DNA from: Paulinella micropora
Taxonomy: Eukaryota; Cercozoa; Imbricatea; Euglyphida
Length of the DNA stretch: 64,000 bases
NCBI GenBank assembly: GCA_009731375.1
Contig: BJOX01000270.1
Location: 394,818 to 458,817, forward strand
Direction of reading: 5' to 3'
A program made the position numbers and the translations under genes. Positions 46,410 to 58,939 of the stretch are shown one piece after another; within the stretch, counting starts at the first letter, position 1, and every line of letters begins with the position of its first letter. The notes beneath the pieces are model-generated. The model was not told the origin of the DNA, ran no database searches, and saw nothing but the letters and a program-made list of their open reading frames with translations.

Positions 46410-49400
46410 NNNNNNNNNNGTTTTTTTTTTTCCCCCCCCCCCCCCCCACCCCCCCCCGCGCCAGCCTCTGGCAATGGCCCCACATAATCGATATGTACCG
46501 TATCAAATATGTCCCGCGTCAGATCAAACTGCCCCAGTAACCCCCTGTTCGCATCATAGACTGTCTTTGCCCTCTGGCAATGCCCGCATCCCGAAATGAA
46601 GCTTTTGATATCCCGATCCATGGTATCCCAATAAAACCGCCTCGCCATGGACTACTTCATCCTATCTAAACCCGGATGGCTCTGTAATGGACAGTTGTGT
46701 GCCCCGATCAATATTGCGTGCCGCAGTGCCTTGGGCACCCACACCACCCATCGTTTCGGGTCTTTCCGATTCTTCGCCCTGCTCCCGTAGTACCACATCA
46801 GCCCGTCTGAATATGTGTACCTCTCCTTCAGTCTCCGCACCTCCCCATCCTCTGAGACCCCCGTCGGGTCCTCCTTGTGTGCTATGAACTTCTTCCACTC
46901 CTCATTATCTCTCGTCAGCTTCCGAAGCATATCTACCGATGCAAACTTGATCTCCGTCTTGTCCTCCAGCTGCATAGCCAGTCGGCTCGCATGCGTCTTC
47001 TGCAACGAAAGCTCCGGCTTCGCCTCCGTCTGTCCTGCCTGTACCTCCACCTTGGTTGGAATCAAGATATTCCCCACCATCGGCATGTTTCGTTACGGAA
47101 AAGGCTTCGCGTCGACTTTCTCCTCCTCCGTCTGTTCCCCCTGTCCCGCTTCCTTCCACATCTCCTCCTCATAATCCTGTCTAGCATCTTCCATCCCATG
47201 CTTCTCGCAGCTTTATGCGCCGCCTCATAGTATAGCACGTCGTCCCGTTGGGTTGACGCCCCATGTTTATGTATCGCGGCAACCTCTGCCACGTAGTCCA
47301 TCCCGTTAATATGCTTCTTGTCTTCAAAGTCCGCCTTCCGCCCCTCCTCCTCGAGGTCCATATGCCCCAGCACGGTCATAACAGCCGCCGCCGTCTTAAA
47401 GTAGAACCTGGTCAGATTCATGCCGCTCGTCTTCCCCGCATCGTAAACGCTGGGGTCTTCTTTGCCTTCTGACTCCCCTTGTCTTCCGTACGCGTCCCCG
47501 ACCCCGTCTCCTTCCCCTTTGTAATGCCCTCTTCCCCCGCACCGCCTGACCTCGATTTGTGGTCCGCTATGAAATGCTCCTTCCCCGGGATGAACTCTAT
47601 CTTGAAGTCATACTCCGATAACTCCAATTGCCATCGCAAATCTACCCGTGTGATCCTGAGACATTAACCACTGCAAATTAGTGTGGTCAGACCGCACCGT
47701 TGTCCCCTTTGACCCCCCACAAGTAATCCCGCAGTTTCTTAAAGCCCCATACTATCGCCAATGCATCCCGTTGCCGCGTACAGTACTTTTGTTCCGCTCG
47801 CGTCATTCGTCGGCTCAGAAACATCACTGGCCTCGTGCGTCCCTCATCATCGCTTTGCTGTAGTACCCCCCCCCCCCCCCCCCCCCNNNNNNNNNNNNNN
47901 NNCCCCCCCCCCGATCACATATGCAGACGCATATGTATCCAGCGTAAAACTTCGATTGAAATTTGGAAGCTATAATACCGTGCCCCCCTCCTTCCAAGGG
48001 TCCCGCAATATATGTTCCCGTAAGGTTTGTATCGCCGCCATGACATCCTCAGGCCAGCTACCCCCCGTTCCGCACTTAACCTCCTTCATGTGCAGCCGTA
48101 TCGGCTCCGCTATCTCTGCAAACCTCGGTATAAATTCGCTATAATACTGTGCCAGCGACACGAAAGAAGTAAATCGGATTTAGTCTTTGGCAAAGGCATA
48201 GCCGCCACCGCTTCCTGCTTCTTCCTCGCAATCGAGCACGACCCGTTCTCAATGTCATACCCCAAATACTGAATCCGCTTTTGTAGGAAATGACACTTCT
48301 TTGCATTCAGCCTGAACCCGAACGCCTTAACCCGTCGCATAATGTCCCCCAAATGCTGTATATGTCCGAGAAGATGATCACATCGTCTAAATACGCAAAC
48401 GCGTATCCCGTCGTATCCTCGTACTTCTTCGCAAAATGCCGCATCCCAAAAATTCGCACCCAGCATCTTGGTCATAGCCTGCTGAAATATATATGCCCGG
48501 TGCCACCTTCAATCCCATTGGCAAGACCTTCCACACATAGGTCGTCATTCCCACCATAAACGCTGTGAGATATCGACTCTCTTCCGCCAAAGGTATTTGC
48601 CAAAACCCGCTTTTCAGATCCAGCGTCGAATATATCTTCGCCTTCTGTAAGACCTCTATTCCCCGCTAGGGTCCGCACGTCCGGCACCGGCGTCTCTATA
48701 TTCTTGATGATCTCATTGATCCTCCAATAGTTGATGCACATCCGCAGAGTCCCATCCAGCTTAGGTGCCATACGCACCGGGGACGAATACCCTGAAAGCC
48801 TTGCATCTATTCAACCTTCTCCAAAAGTTCCGCCGTCATCTCTTTCGCAATACGATCCTCATGATGACTCAACCGCGAGGGTCGACCTATCCCCGGCACC
48901 TCTTGCCCCATCTCTCTCTCGAACACCGCCTCATGGTGTCTCACCGATCCCCCTTCCAATGGCCCAAAAACTTGTATATGCTCTTCCATTATCCCCAAGA
49001 CCGCTTCCTTTTCCTCCGTGCTGCCCTTCCAAGTCTCTGCCTGTGCCTTCAGCGCCTCTCGTCTTATCCGTCTCCTCTTTAATCTGTTCCTCCGTCGCCT
49101 GTCCCTTTATGTCGTCCACCACCGCGTCCGTCCCGTCTCCATCTATCCCCTCCCGTGACATATACAAGGTCGGCGTCTTCCGCTCTTGATCCGCGTATCG
49201 TGCCAACTGATCGATCATCATCGCATATTGTATGGCATGCGTTCTGTGATATACCCCCGATATATGTGTAAAAGCTTCATTCCGCATGGACGCTAGATCC
49301 CGATCCAAAAGCTCCTCCCGATAACGTCTGGCTATCCTTCTTGATCCCAATCTGCACGCCACCACCAACTTTTGTGTACGGCTCGGTATCGGTATCGGGT

Positions 49401-50395
49401 CCGCGATCAGAAAATCTTCGATGTCTTACCACCACATTTCCGACCTTTTTCCCACCGAAAACATAATGGTAAAATCCCCGTGTGAAAGCCTGTTCTTCAA
49501 CGCTTTCTTGATCTGTGACACCGAATCCGCTATGATAGGTGGGCTTCCCCATTTGTCCTGTAGGAAGCTCAAGATCTCAGCCTTAGCCTGACTAGGCTTG
49601 CCCGGATTGCAGACTACATACTGCCAATGGCAATACCCGCTCGTCCATCTCCTTGTGCTGATATCCCAAATTCCGCCCGTGTTTAGGAAACCCGTCCGAG
49701 GCCTCCTGCCTCTGCTGTCGGTAATATTCCAACCTCGCGTCAACCAAAGCCACTATCCTTTCCCCCGTCCACTCGTCTTCCGATCCGCTCTCCTCCTGCT
49801 CCTCCTTCGGCTCCCCGACCGCGAAAACATCTCATTTTGCCTCCTTTCCCTCTTCCCCCTTGTCGAGCTCAATCTGTGCGGATGTAAAATCGCTCGCTAC
49901 CCATGCCCCCGGCATACCCCCTTGATCATTCTCTGGTTCATAATCCACCATTTGGTATACCGGAGCGTTTTCCCCTGTCCCGTACCACACCTCTTGCCTT
50001 CCGCAATCTATGTGTGTACGCATCCGTCTCAGCGCGTCAAAACTCCATAGAAGCCCCCCTGTGTAAGCTGGAACGACCCAGAACTTATGTGTATATGTAT
50101 TCCTTCCTCTAAGGTCGAACGTAAGCAGCATTCTACCCGTAATCGCGGTCGTGCCCGAAACCCCCTTTACCCAACTCCTAGTATACCGAAAACTCTGTTT
50201 GAACCACTGTTGGTTCCTGTGTTTATCATCGAAATGTTTACCAATCACGCTGATGGCCGCCATGGTATCATTACCAGTCACCGCTTCCCCCGCCAGCTGT
50301 CGTATCGTGACCCGAGTATACGCAAATGGGAGATTAGATCTTTTAATATGACTAACCGAAGGAGTCGGTCGTCGCGCCTCATACTGCTGATTCAC
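44649..50395 (-). pseudogene. pol: Degenerate Pol (PR-RT-RH-IN plus C-terminal domain)
   Basis: In order on the minus strand: protease-like 50395-49832 with NDTMA at 50258-50272; a pre-RT block with VVACRLG; RT with YLDD at 48382-48393 in a frame unlike its flanks; RNase H to integrase linker with FIPGKEHFIADHKSR; zinc site AHNCPLQSHPG and CGHCQRAK; integrase HIDYVGPLPE, SDRGSSF and NGKIERMHR; GPY-like KWQGPYQIMKQ; and the extra C-terminal domain KFYLMRPAEKEVSDD, DFYVLRVLSL, VMQFWRSGDD and VPFDL. Frameshifts join most blocks, and gaps fall at 46410-46419 and 47887-47902, so it is a pseudogene as assembled. Confidence 0.8.
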
Positions 50396-50441
50396 CCTCC
50401 AATGTGTCTCCTGGGTAAGCGCCAGTCATCCTCCCGTCGTC

Positions 50442-50442
<1 letters not shown>

Positions 50443-50490
<48 letters not shown>
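50443..50490 (+). repeat. (TC)n microsatellite
   Basis: About 24 TC units inside the degenerate element, between the gag-like and protease regions. Confidence 0.9.
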
Positions 50491-50491
<1 letters not shown>

Positions 50492-51178
50492 TTTCCTCTT
50501 GCCTCTTCTTGTCTTCATCCACTTGTATCCCCTCGCCTCTCTTATGCTCCCCCTCTTTCCCCTGTCTCTCTCTGCCCCCGCGCTCCTCTCCGCCCACTGT
50601 ATCCCCGTGTCTGTCTCACCCTTCCCGCTGCATGTCCGCTCCTCTGCCTTCTGCTGTTTTGCATGCCGTAATTCCCCTGTACTCTCTTCACCCCCTTCAT
50701 CCCTCCCTCTCTTGTTCCCTATGCCAAATCTACGTACTCCCGTGCGGTCACATCCCTGTCCGGACTGCCGTATCCCGATCTGTCGCCCCCCGCGCGCCGA
50801 CGTTGTCGCCTCTGGCGCCGATCCCCTGTCAGACACAAGTTCCCCATTCCCGCTTGTTACCCCCACCTCATTTGCCACAGTATCACCTGCCATGGTGGCC
50901 CCCACAATCTTTACGTCGTCTTTGCTACTAGACCTGCGCGGACGCGCTTTCTCTTCCCGCTGAGGCCGATCCTATTCATAAATACCATGGGTTTGATCAT
51001 GTTTCCGCTCTAGATCCTCTATAGTCTGTGCTATACCCGATGTCAATCCCATGCCCCCAGTCTGCCCCTGTCGTTCCGGGGTCCCCGCCCAGCCCCTGCA
51101 ATCAACCCCTGTCGATCCGGCCGCGGATGCACATGTGGCAAATGAGAGTGTGGTATGTCTCCTGCACCCCCCTTGTCA

Positions 51179-53855
51179 CTACTGTGTATCCCGCCACCCA
51201 TATCTCAGGGTTTGTACCTGATCGCCCATGCCCGGTCTAGGAACCTCCGCTTGCAATTGGCTGCGTTGCCCACCGCGATAGCCCCCAAGTTGTCCCCCCC
51301 ATCCACTTCTGCCGCTCCCGCGAAGTCCGCCGCTTCGGTCATCCTGAAATCTCTGATACCCGTCCCGTTTAGGCTTCATATTAGCTGCCCGCTCGTGATA
51401 GCTGCGATCCTTCTTCGTCCACCCTTTAAGCCTTACGTTCTCCTCATCAAATTTCTTCAGCCCTGGCAGTTCCGCCGGCGGGAACATCTCTTCCAATCCC
51501 CCGAGTTGCCACATGCCATGTCGTATAGCCTCTTTGAGCTCCCAGAAGGCCTCCTCCCTATGTTTCGGGCTGTAGGAATCCAGTCGATCGTGCCAATCTT
51601 TTGTGAATGACTCACTTGGCAATCCCCTTTATCCCCAGCCCATGCATCGCAATCATGGTGTAACAGGAATCCTCGTTCCAGTTTTTCGCCTTCAACGCTC
51701 GTTTAGCGTACTTCGGGAACCCCTGAATCAGGTCAGCGTCCGGCGGGTACCGACTCTGTCCCGGTGCCAACTCCGTGTTTGGCATCGTCTCATGAAACTC
51801 TGCATCGAATCTCATCGATCCCCCTTCCCGTGGTGCACGTTCCGTGTGGTGCACATACGATGCCCGTCGTTGTTGCTCCCGCCGGGGGCATATCCCGAGT
51901 CTCGATGCCCCTAGTCGCGATTCCCATATCCCGAGTCCCGATGCCCGTATCCCGAGTCTCTAAGAATCTTGGCGCACGATCTCCCCCACCCCCCTATGTG
52001 GAAAACGCCTGTATAAATCTCCTCGATAGCCTCCCCCTCCGCTTTGAGGACGCCGTTCCGCTGGTTTTGGCGGTGGCATTTTGCTCATCACTGCTGGCAT
52101 GGCGATTATACGGTCTATCAGTTCCGCGTCGTCCGCATCCAGTTCCCATTGTACCGGGTTGAAATCGCCGCGAAACCTCTGCCACCGGGCCTTCCTGTCC
52201 GCCGTCATTTCTGTTTGGAAGGCGTGCTGCACTATTTCCGTGACCACCAGCTTTAACATCGCCAGCGGGTATATCTGCTCCTTGCTGTGTAGCAGGCTCA
52301 GCCCGACAACCCCCGAGAAGACCTCTTTCAGCGGCACCCGCTTCACGACCAGAGCCTCCGCCGCCTCCTTCAACGCCTCTTTCTCATCCCCTGCGTCTAT
52401 CAACTGACTGAACCCATATACCTGGTAGAATACAATATGTGCGGCGTCAACCATCAATTTTCCCTCCGCGATTCCTTTATCCGTGAACTCTTCTTTGAAA
52501 ACCTTCTCCCACGTCGCCGCTTGGGTCAGCCTAGAGTGCTCCTCCGTCGAACGCAACAGTGTTCCCAACAAATAGCAGATTTGCTCCGCGTTATCCCCAC
52601 ACTGCGCCCCTTTGGACTCTGCCTTCAACACCACGATGAACGTGCGCAGTTTGTTCATGTACTCGTAATCGGCTGCCTTCGATATGTCGATCGCGCTTTT
52701 GCCCCTCTCCCGCCACATCTGTGTGAGCCTCAGCTGACCCAGTACCCTGTCTCTCTGTTCATGGCCCCCGATCCGCGACCTGTTTGTATTTCGGCGTCTG
52801 CGCCTCTTGCCGGAGCGATCCCGATCCCGAGATCCCGACCTCGATCGTGTCGCATCCGAATCAGACCCCCCACGGCGCCGTTCTCTCCGTTTGTCCTTCC
52901 GTTCATTCTTTTCTCGCTTACGCTTGTCCGGCGACGTCTCCACCGGAGGCTCCTTTATCACCGCCAACCGGATCCGTATCCACGTCTACCATCCTCGCAC
53001 ACATCCGTTAAGCACAGATAACCCGAACACCCATTGTCGCAGTTCTTTCCGTTCCGCCTCCTTGTCTTCCTCCGACGGCGCTTCCCCCAATGCCAACGCC
53101 GCGTCCATCAACTTATTTTAAGTCGATTCCTTATTTTTCTCCATCCTTGTCGCCGCATCATACGCTATACCGGGCATGTACTCCTTCATTGCTTCGTACG
53201 CCTGTTTGGCCGCCGCTCGAACACCCTTAGCAAAACCCGAATGGTATTCCTCGAGCAAGTCCGCCAGTTCCTCCGCCGGACTCCTGGAAAATTCCCCGTC
53301 CCACGCCTTCCGTGCATCTTCCAACTTCCCCGCCGCTTGCTGTATTTCCTTCGGTATCTCCCTCGCCACTCGGCACAATTCCTTGATGTCACCCCCTGAC
53401 AGTGTTATAATGTGTCCCCTAGCATAGGACGCATCGCATATTTCGCCAAGTCCCCTTTCTTCACCTTGCCCCGATAAAACCCCACCCCAACGTACAGAGC
53501 CTCCGCCAAGTGGATCAACGTGATCATCGGCAAACCCGGCCCGCATGAATGTTTACCCTTTTGCCACTCCCATGCTGTCCAATCTTCCATCTCACCCCAC
53601 AAACCCCCGTCCTCCTCCCTCTTCGACCATATCGAGTACTGCGTCGGTGATAACTGCTGATACGTCTCCACCGCCATCTCCGGTACCTGCTGAATCATTT
53701 CGTGGAATACTATCGACATCGACGGAGGGTTCTTCGCGTATTCCGGATCCGTTGCTGTCACCGGGGCCTCTGCCTTGGCTTCCTATGTACGCATGGGCGT
53801 CCCCTTCCTCTCCGCCGGAGTAAATGGTATTGCCGCCATCTTCGGTGGCGTCCAC
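51179..53855 (-). pseudogene. gag: Degenerate Gag-like region
   Basis: Frames in order are 53855-53592 (acidic, Gly-rich), 53761-53405, 53546-53118 (IPKEIQQAAGKLEDARKAW), 52967-51960 (Arg/Ser-rich start, then helical, ending in a GGGGYRGDLYRR patch), 51854-51612 and 51622-51179 (Arg/Gly-rich end, GGQLGGYRGGQRSQ). Placement upstream of pol, size and RGG-like end parallel the intact Gag at 31084-33762; direct sequence similarity is weak by eye. No CCCH finger was seen. Confidence 0.55.
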
Positions 53856-53906
53856 CCCACGCCTCCCACCTTCTTTTCCTCTACCCCGATTGCCGCCATG
53901 TAGACT

Positions 53907-53917
53907 CTAAAGTAGGG
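53907..53917 (-). promoter_or_regulatory. CCCTACTTTAG motif, copy 1
   Basis: Minus-strand CCCTACTTTAG, followed after 7 nt by ATGGCGGCA. It resembles a 3' splice site just before a start codon. Confidence 0.35.
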
Positions 53918-54121
53918 AGCATATCATATATATCCGTCCAATTGCCCATACATTCATCCCCGCCATGTACCCGCTCTCTCTTTTACCATATCAAAACCCA
54001 AACCCGCCCCCATAGATCCCCTTGTTATTCCGCTGTCAAAACCTCTGTTTGTTTTCGTTTTCCGTGTCTATTGTAAACCCCTCCCTAATCGGGTCCCTTC
54101 CTTCTTTCCCCCAATAAACCT

Positions 54122-55019
54122 CTACACCTCGTCCCAATTCATCCTTTCCCATTCCTCTTTAGGGATGCCTCGCATCCACTCCACCACCTCTGCCGCAGTC
54201 TCTTGCCGACTGTCCTCCTTCTTAGCCGGTTCCTCTCCCATCCTCTTTGACTCCCGAGCTGACGTGTCCTCTTGTCTCTCTATCTCCTTATTATAGGTCC
54301 CCTTTACCTCTGAACCCACTGTCTATAACCCATCCGTAATTCCTGAACCCATGCCAGCGTCTCGGTGCTCTCCCAGTCCTTGTCCGGTCCCTTCGGGTCC
54401 AGCAATTCTATCGAACCCCTTAGCCGTAAAGGTTCAACAAACATTGTCCAGCTGTCTTCACCCCGTTTCCTCAAAACATCATGATCAATCCACCATCTTG
54501 CTTGCTGAGGCTTTCCTCTTGCAGAAGCCCATGCCGTATGTACCCATTCCTCTTTCCATGTCCCCTCCACTTTTGCCATCACTGCCATAAAAGCGAATTG
54601 GTGCCTCGCCTCCTCTGTGGCCGCAAATATTTTCCATATCTCCTCTTTTTCTACCCCGTCCCACCTATACCATTGTAGTTCCCACAAATCCCTAATCGCC
54701 ATCCAACGTCTATCATTACGGACCCGTTCTGTCCCCAGTATTTTTCACACCTTGACACCCCATTCGTCCCCCATTTCCCCCAGAAACCGTTGAGCTCCCT
54801 CCTCGACTTTGTATTCCACCCCCATTTGTCAGCCTCAACTTCTTCTTCTCCGTCACCTCCAATTTCTCCGCTTCGTGCTTGCTCATCTGTTGCAATACCT
54901 CCTAAAGTAGGGACGGAAGGTACTATGACTTGTGTCTGTCGGCGTTCGCCAACCCTCCGTCTCTTCTTCCCCCCTTTTCCCCATCCCCCTTCTTGAAACC
55001 CTCTTCCATTTCCGCCCAT
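54122..55019 (-). pseudogene. Unrecognised ORFs upstream of the degenerate gag
   Basis: Three minus-strand frames look protein-like: 55019-54651 (GWNTKSRRELNGFWGKWG), 54702-54304 (WELQWYRWDGVEKEEIWKIF, Trp-rich) and 54319-54122 (acidic, EWERMNWDEV). They may be one frameshifted protein rich in Trp and Glu. No family is recognised. Strand and GC content match the adjacent element. Confidence 0.35.
54902..54912 (-). promoter_or_regulatory. CCCTACTTTAG motif, copy 2
   Basis: Identical 11-mer on the minus strand, followed after 14 nt by ATGAGCAAG. Confidence 0.35.
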
Positions 55020-55331
55020 TCCTCATTCCATTGAAACGATTCTCCCAACTCTATTGCCCCCACATAATCCTCCTCGACCTTCCGAAAATGTTCCTCTGTG
55101 CAATCGATATCCCCGTCTCCAATAGTTTCCTCGTCAAGACGTACTCCGTCTCATCCTTAAGGACCCAATTACCAACCTTAGCCCTCCAATCATATTCCTC
55201 CTATTCCTCTGTCTCCTCGCTCTCTTCCCCGCTGTCTTCTCCAACCCCGCTTGTCGTCTCCTTCTCGTCCTTGTCCCCCCTCTCCATACCTAACGAATGG
55301 AAACTTAAGTATAGCATAGTCTCCCCCCCCC

Positions 55332-55507
55332 CNNNNNNNNNNNNNNNNNNNNNNNNNNNNNNNNNNNNNNNNNNNNNNNNNNNNNNNNNNNNNNNNNNNN
55401 NNNNNNNNNNNNNNNNNNNNNNNNNNNNNNNNNNNNNNNNNNNNNNNNNNNNNNNNNNNNNNNNNNNNNNNNNNNNNNNNNNNNNNNNNNNNNNNNNNNN
55501 NNNNNNN
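55332..55507. other. Assembly gap
   Basis: N run at ~55333-55507 with poly-C on both sides. Confidence 0.97.
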
Positions 55508-55581
55508 CCCCCCCCCCCCCCTTATCCCTTACTCCTCCATTCCAGCCTTCTTGTTAGGCTCTTCCCCCTCCATTCGTTCTG

Positions 55582-55592
55582 CTAAAGTAGGG
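55582..55592 (-). promoter_or_regulatory. CCCTACTTTAG motif, copy 3
   Basis: Identical 11-mer on the minus strand, followed after 7 nt by ATGGAGGGG and a short frame. Confidence 0.35.
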
Positions 55593-55799
55593 GCAAAATT
55601 TCCCATGATCCCTCCCATGCTTGATGCCGGTACCCCCTATAACCCCTTTCCGCAGCACTTTCTCCATTCTTCTTCAAGTCCCCCACACCCCTTCAAGTTC
55701 CCCTTCAAGTCCCCCAAACTCTATTTCCTCCATCCCCCTTCCCCTTCAAGTTCCCCATGTTATCCCTCTACGCACTTCTATATTGCGTCTGCATGTCCC

Positions 55800-56930
55800 G
55801 TCTAGTCAGGCCGTCAGTGAGCGTGTGATATGGTCGAAACCGTCAGTAGTTCGCCTCATGGAAAAAGTCCGCAAATATCCTCGAAAATTCTCCCTTTTGA
55901 GTTGGCATGGTTCTGTTGTCTTTTGTCCGCTATACCCGTCCCATTTGTCGACCCCTTTTTGCGCCATGATAGCGTCCTCTTACCCCCTTGAAAAACCCCC
56001 TTTCCCCTTTGAATTCCGACCCCGTTTCAAGCTCCTCGTGTAGCCCCCATCCCCGTTATATATCATTCTGAGTAGAAACCCGCCTGTTTGTCTGCCCATT
56101 CCGAAAAGGCGTCCGCCTTGACCCCCCTTGACCGACCGACGTGTCTGTCTCAAAACCGCTCGTGTTCCATCATCTTCCCCTTGTAATTTCTTGTGAATTT
56201 ATCCCCCATTACTTCTGTTATGTCTACTCTTGCCCCCACATGTCTCCATGTTCCCAAATATGTCTTTTCCCAACCAAAACCCTCTGTCTTCTGTGTCTGT
56301 TTCCATTCCCCCCAACCCAAGTTAGCATGACACATTCACTTACCACCCCCCAAAACCCATAAAAACCATCATAAAAGGACAAGCAATCATGAATCAAACG
56401 TGAATGCCCGAATGGTTCCCCATAAATTTCCCCTTGTCTCGTACACAAAATTGCCACAGACTCGAAAACCGAAAGCTACAGCAACCTGTGTTTCATCATC
56501 CAAGCAAGCTGAAAATACCCCTCTTTCTCAATAAAACCATACCTCTTGCATCCCTGCATGCCCCTGTATGACTGTTTACCCAATAAAAACAACCACACCC
56601 CTATGAAACCCCACATACCCCTACCTTGAGCTGTGAGCTGTCAATCCCCAAAACCCCTGTTTCACAGCAACCCAGGCCCCGCTACAAAACAGCTCATGAA
56701 TAGCCCCCCAGCTCGAGAAAACCATTGCACTTACCTGTCTGTATGCCCCTGCACCCAAAACGTCTCAAGAAAAAGCATATATACCTAGGAAGCGCATCAG
56801 TAAAAATTCCCTCTCTATTATTTTTCCCTTGACACCGCTTTTGCTCTGAAAATTTCCGAGAAACCGAGGAAAATTTCCATATCCCGTTGATTTTATTAGC
56901 GACTCCAGATTGTTACAATCCTACGATATT
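55800..56930. other. C-rich DNA, no gene seen
   Basis: C-rich on the plus strand with short frames only. No domain or repeat was recognised. Confidence 0.4.
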
Positions 56931-57060
56931 TAATAACCGATAACTGTCCTAACGATACGAAGGCTGAGGAATACCTAAAGTAGGGACTCCGTAATCTCCA
57001 GACCAAGGGTAACCGACAGACCGGAACGGTAAGTATTACCATTATATACGGGTGGGCCGG
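56930..57060 (+). pseudogene. Ty1/copia pol 3'-end relic
   Basis: The stretch CCAGACCAAGGGTAACCGAC and GGAACGGTAAGTATTACCAT, continuing to GGTGGGCCGGCATA, matches the sequence just 3' of the RNase H relic at 35.1 kb. The upstream part resembles a decayed ADxLxK end with a stop. Confidence 0.5.
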
Positions 57061-58750
57061 CATACATGCCAGCCAATATAGATCCGGCGAGTACACGGAA
57101 TTGTGATAAGGATCATGAGGCATGGACGATATCGGCGTGGCCGAGGGGAGAGTTGGATTGCCCCTTCGAGCTACAGAATATGCAGACCCGCAAAAGGTTT
57201 GGGACATACTCAAGCAGGGCGGGGTGCACTTAATCTTAGTCGGGTGTTCACACGCGACTGAAACGGTGCGTGGGAAGAATCACTCTGGCTAGTAGGGAAA
57301 AGCGGCGTCGGGGCCGCGGGGATGGACGGAGAATCGGATTTCGGGTCGGAGGATGGAAGTTGGGCACACATTAACGATATGTATGGGACTCGATATGGAG
57401 TACTAGTGGTCCTACTCAACTGTAAAGCTTTACAGACACTGTACGGAGGAAAACTCTGCGAAAATATCATCCATCGTCGTTTGAAGATTTAGACTTTGGG
57501 GTTTGGTCAATTCGGATCTCGGGGCCAAGCGGCACCATTCACATTTGGCGGATTAGACAGGGTCTGATCAAGTTGATGATCGATTAGCAGTGCTATGAGA
57601 CTGTGACTTTGGAAAAATCGCGCGCGTAGGATAAGTAGACGGGGACTTTCAGAGTGTTAGTCACGTTCACGATCTTCGAGCAGGAATAAGTCTAAGAACT
57701 TAGCTCATATGAAGCACAAGCTTTTAATCAGCTGGATGGCTCTTGGTAGATTTGATCGAGGGTCGAGCGGGGTAGCTCTTGGGATGGTGAACAGTCGGCT
57801 GTGATTCCCCCAATATGATATGCAGGTACTAGTAGAGATTATACGTAGGTGTAGTCTCCGTTGGTATTACTCCATGAGTTGAGATCGAGCGATCTCAAAG
57901 GAGGGGAACTCCAAGTGGTGCTATGTAACACCAGGCCGGTATACTACATCATTGTTTCGCTATTTTGTCAGTTATAATCAAAAGATATTATTTAATGTAA
58001 GCCGGGGTATTTATCCTTCCAATTCCACAGCACTCTGAGAATAACCTAATCTTCCTCCTCTACAAAGAGAGGAAACCCGTATGGCGGAAAATGTAGGAGA
58101 CTGTCAGAGCCAAGCAACAAAAAGGGAAAAGAGAGGCATTTCCCAGTGTCAGCCCTAACGATAATATTATACGGCTTAAAAAAGTAGTACCGGTTATGAA
58201 TCGTAATATTATCGTTTTCAACCGGCTCAAAAGTATATAAATAAAAACGGATATAACTACATCTTAAAGAGATATAGCTCTTCTATACATCGCTGTGTAT
58301 ACGGGTATAAGAAAAGGTCGCATATTTACCTATCTGCGCCTACAATCCCCCCCTCCCCGTCTTATACGGGAACCGTAGTAAATAGGGGTAGATTGGTAAA
58401 TATCGGCAAATGAGAGCGCACTTTCCGGGTCTGTTTCCTCATGGGTGATCGGCTCCTGTGGAGACAACCCATTGAGTCGCTTGCGTGACCGCTAAGTTTT
58501 TGCTCTTCATCACCGTTGTACGTACGGTACTTACAAAATACAAATTTGAGTTTGGAGATTTTCGAGTTCAAATTTGAATTTGAATTTTGAACTATCTCCT
58601 CCCCCTCTTCTATGGCGATCTGCCATAGACGTACAACGGTCTGATCATGTCGCTGTCAAACCATCCTTTCGCCGTTTCCTTTCTCCTTGCTTTCCCGGGT
58701 CTCTGACCCTCATTTGCTACCACAGCCAAACCCATACCCCCCTCCCCTCC
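57061..58750. other. No gene recognised
   Basis: Mixed-composition DNA with no supported coding or RNA feature. A short AAATTTGAATTTGAATTTTG run at ~58,570 resembles the AAATTC runs of the transposon terminal repeats. Confidence 0.4.
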
Positions 58751-58754
58751 CCCA

Positions 58755-58857
58755 TACCGGTATGATACCGGTATGATACCGGTATGATACCGGTATGATA
58801 CCGGTATGATACCGGTATGATACCGGTATGATACCGGTATGATACCGGTATGGGGCC
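58755..58857. repeat. 11-bp palindromic minisatellite (ATACCGGTATG)n
   Basis: About nine exact units. Each junction forms the palindrome CATACCGGTATG or a close form, so the array is self-complementary on both strands. Confidence 0.95.
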
Positions 58858-58939
58858 ATACCCCCCATACCCCCCCAAAAAGGGGGGGGGTATGGGCCAT
58901 ACCCCCCCCCCCCATGGGAAGGGACTTAGAGAATTTTCA

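Larger units (their letters stand above)
44649..53855 (-). mobile_element. Degenerate Ty3/gypsy-like retrotransposon related to the complete one
   Basis: The same order of domains on the same strand as the complete element, but broken by frameshifts, stops and three gaps. It is clearly more GC-rich than its neighbours and than the complete element. LTRs were not found at either side, so the limits are those of recognisable coding. ORFs at 54,122-55,019 on the same strand may also belong to it. Confidence 0.8.

Noticed and set aside
48731-56043. Plus-strand Pro/Ser/Leu-rich frames over the degenerate retrotransposon
   Set aside because: They are antisense to gag/pol-like frames or come from C-rich DNA, with no domain pattern.
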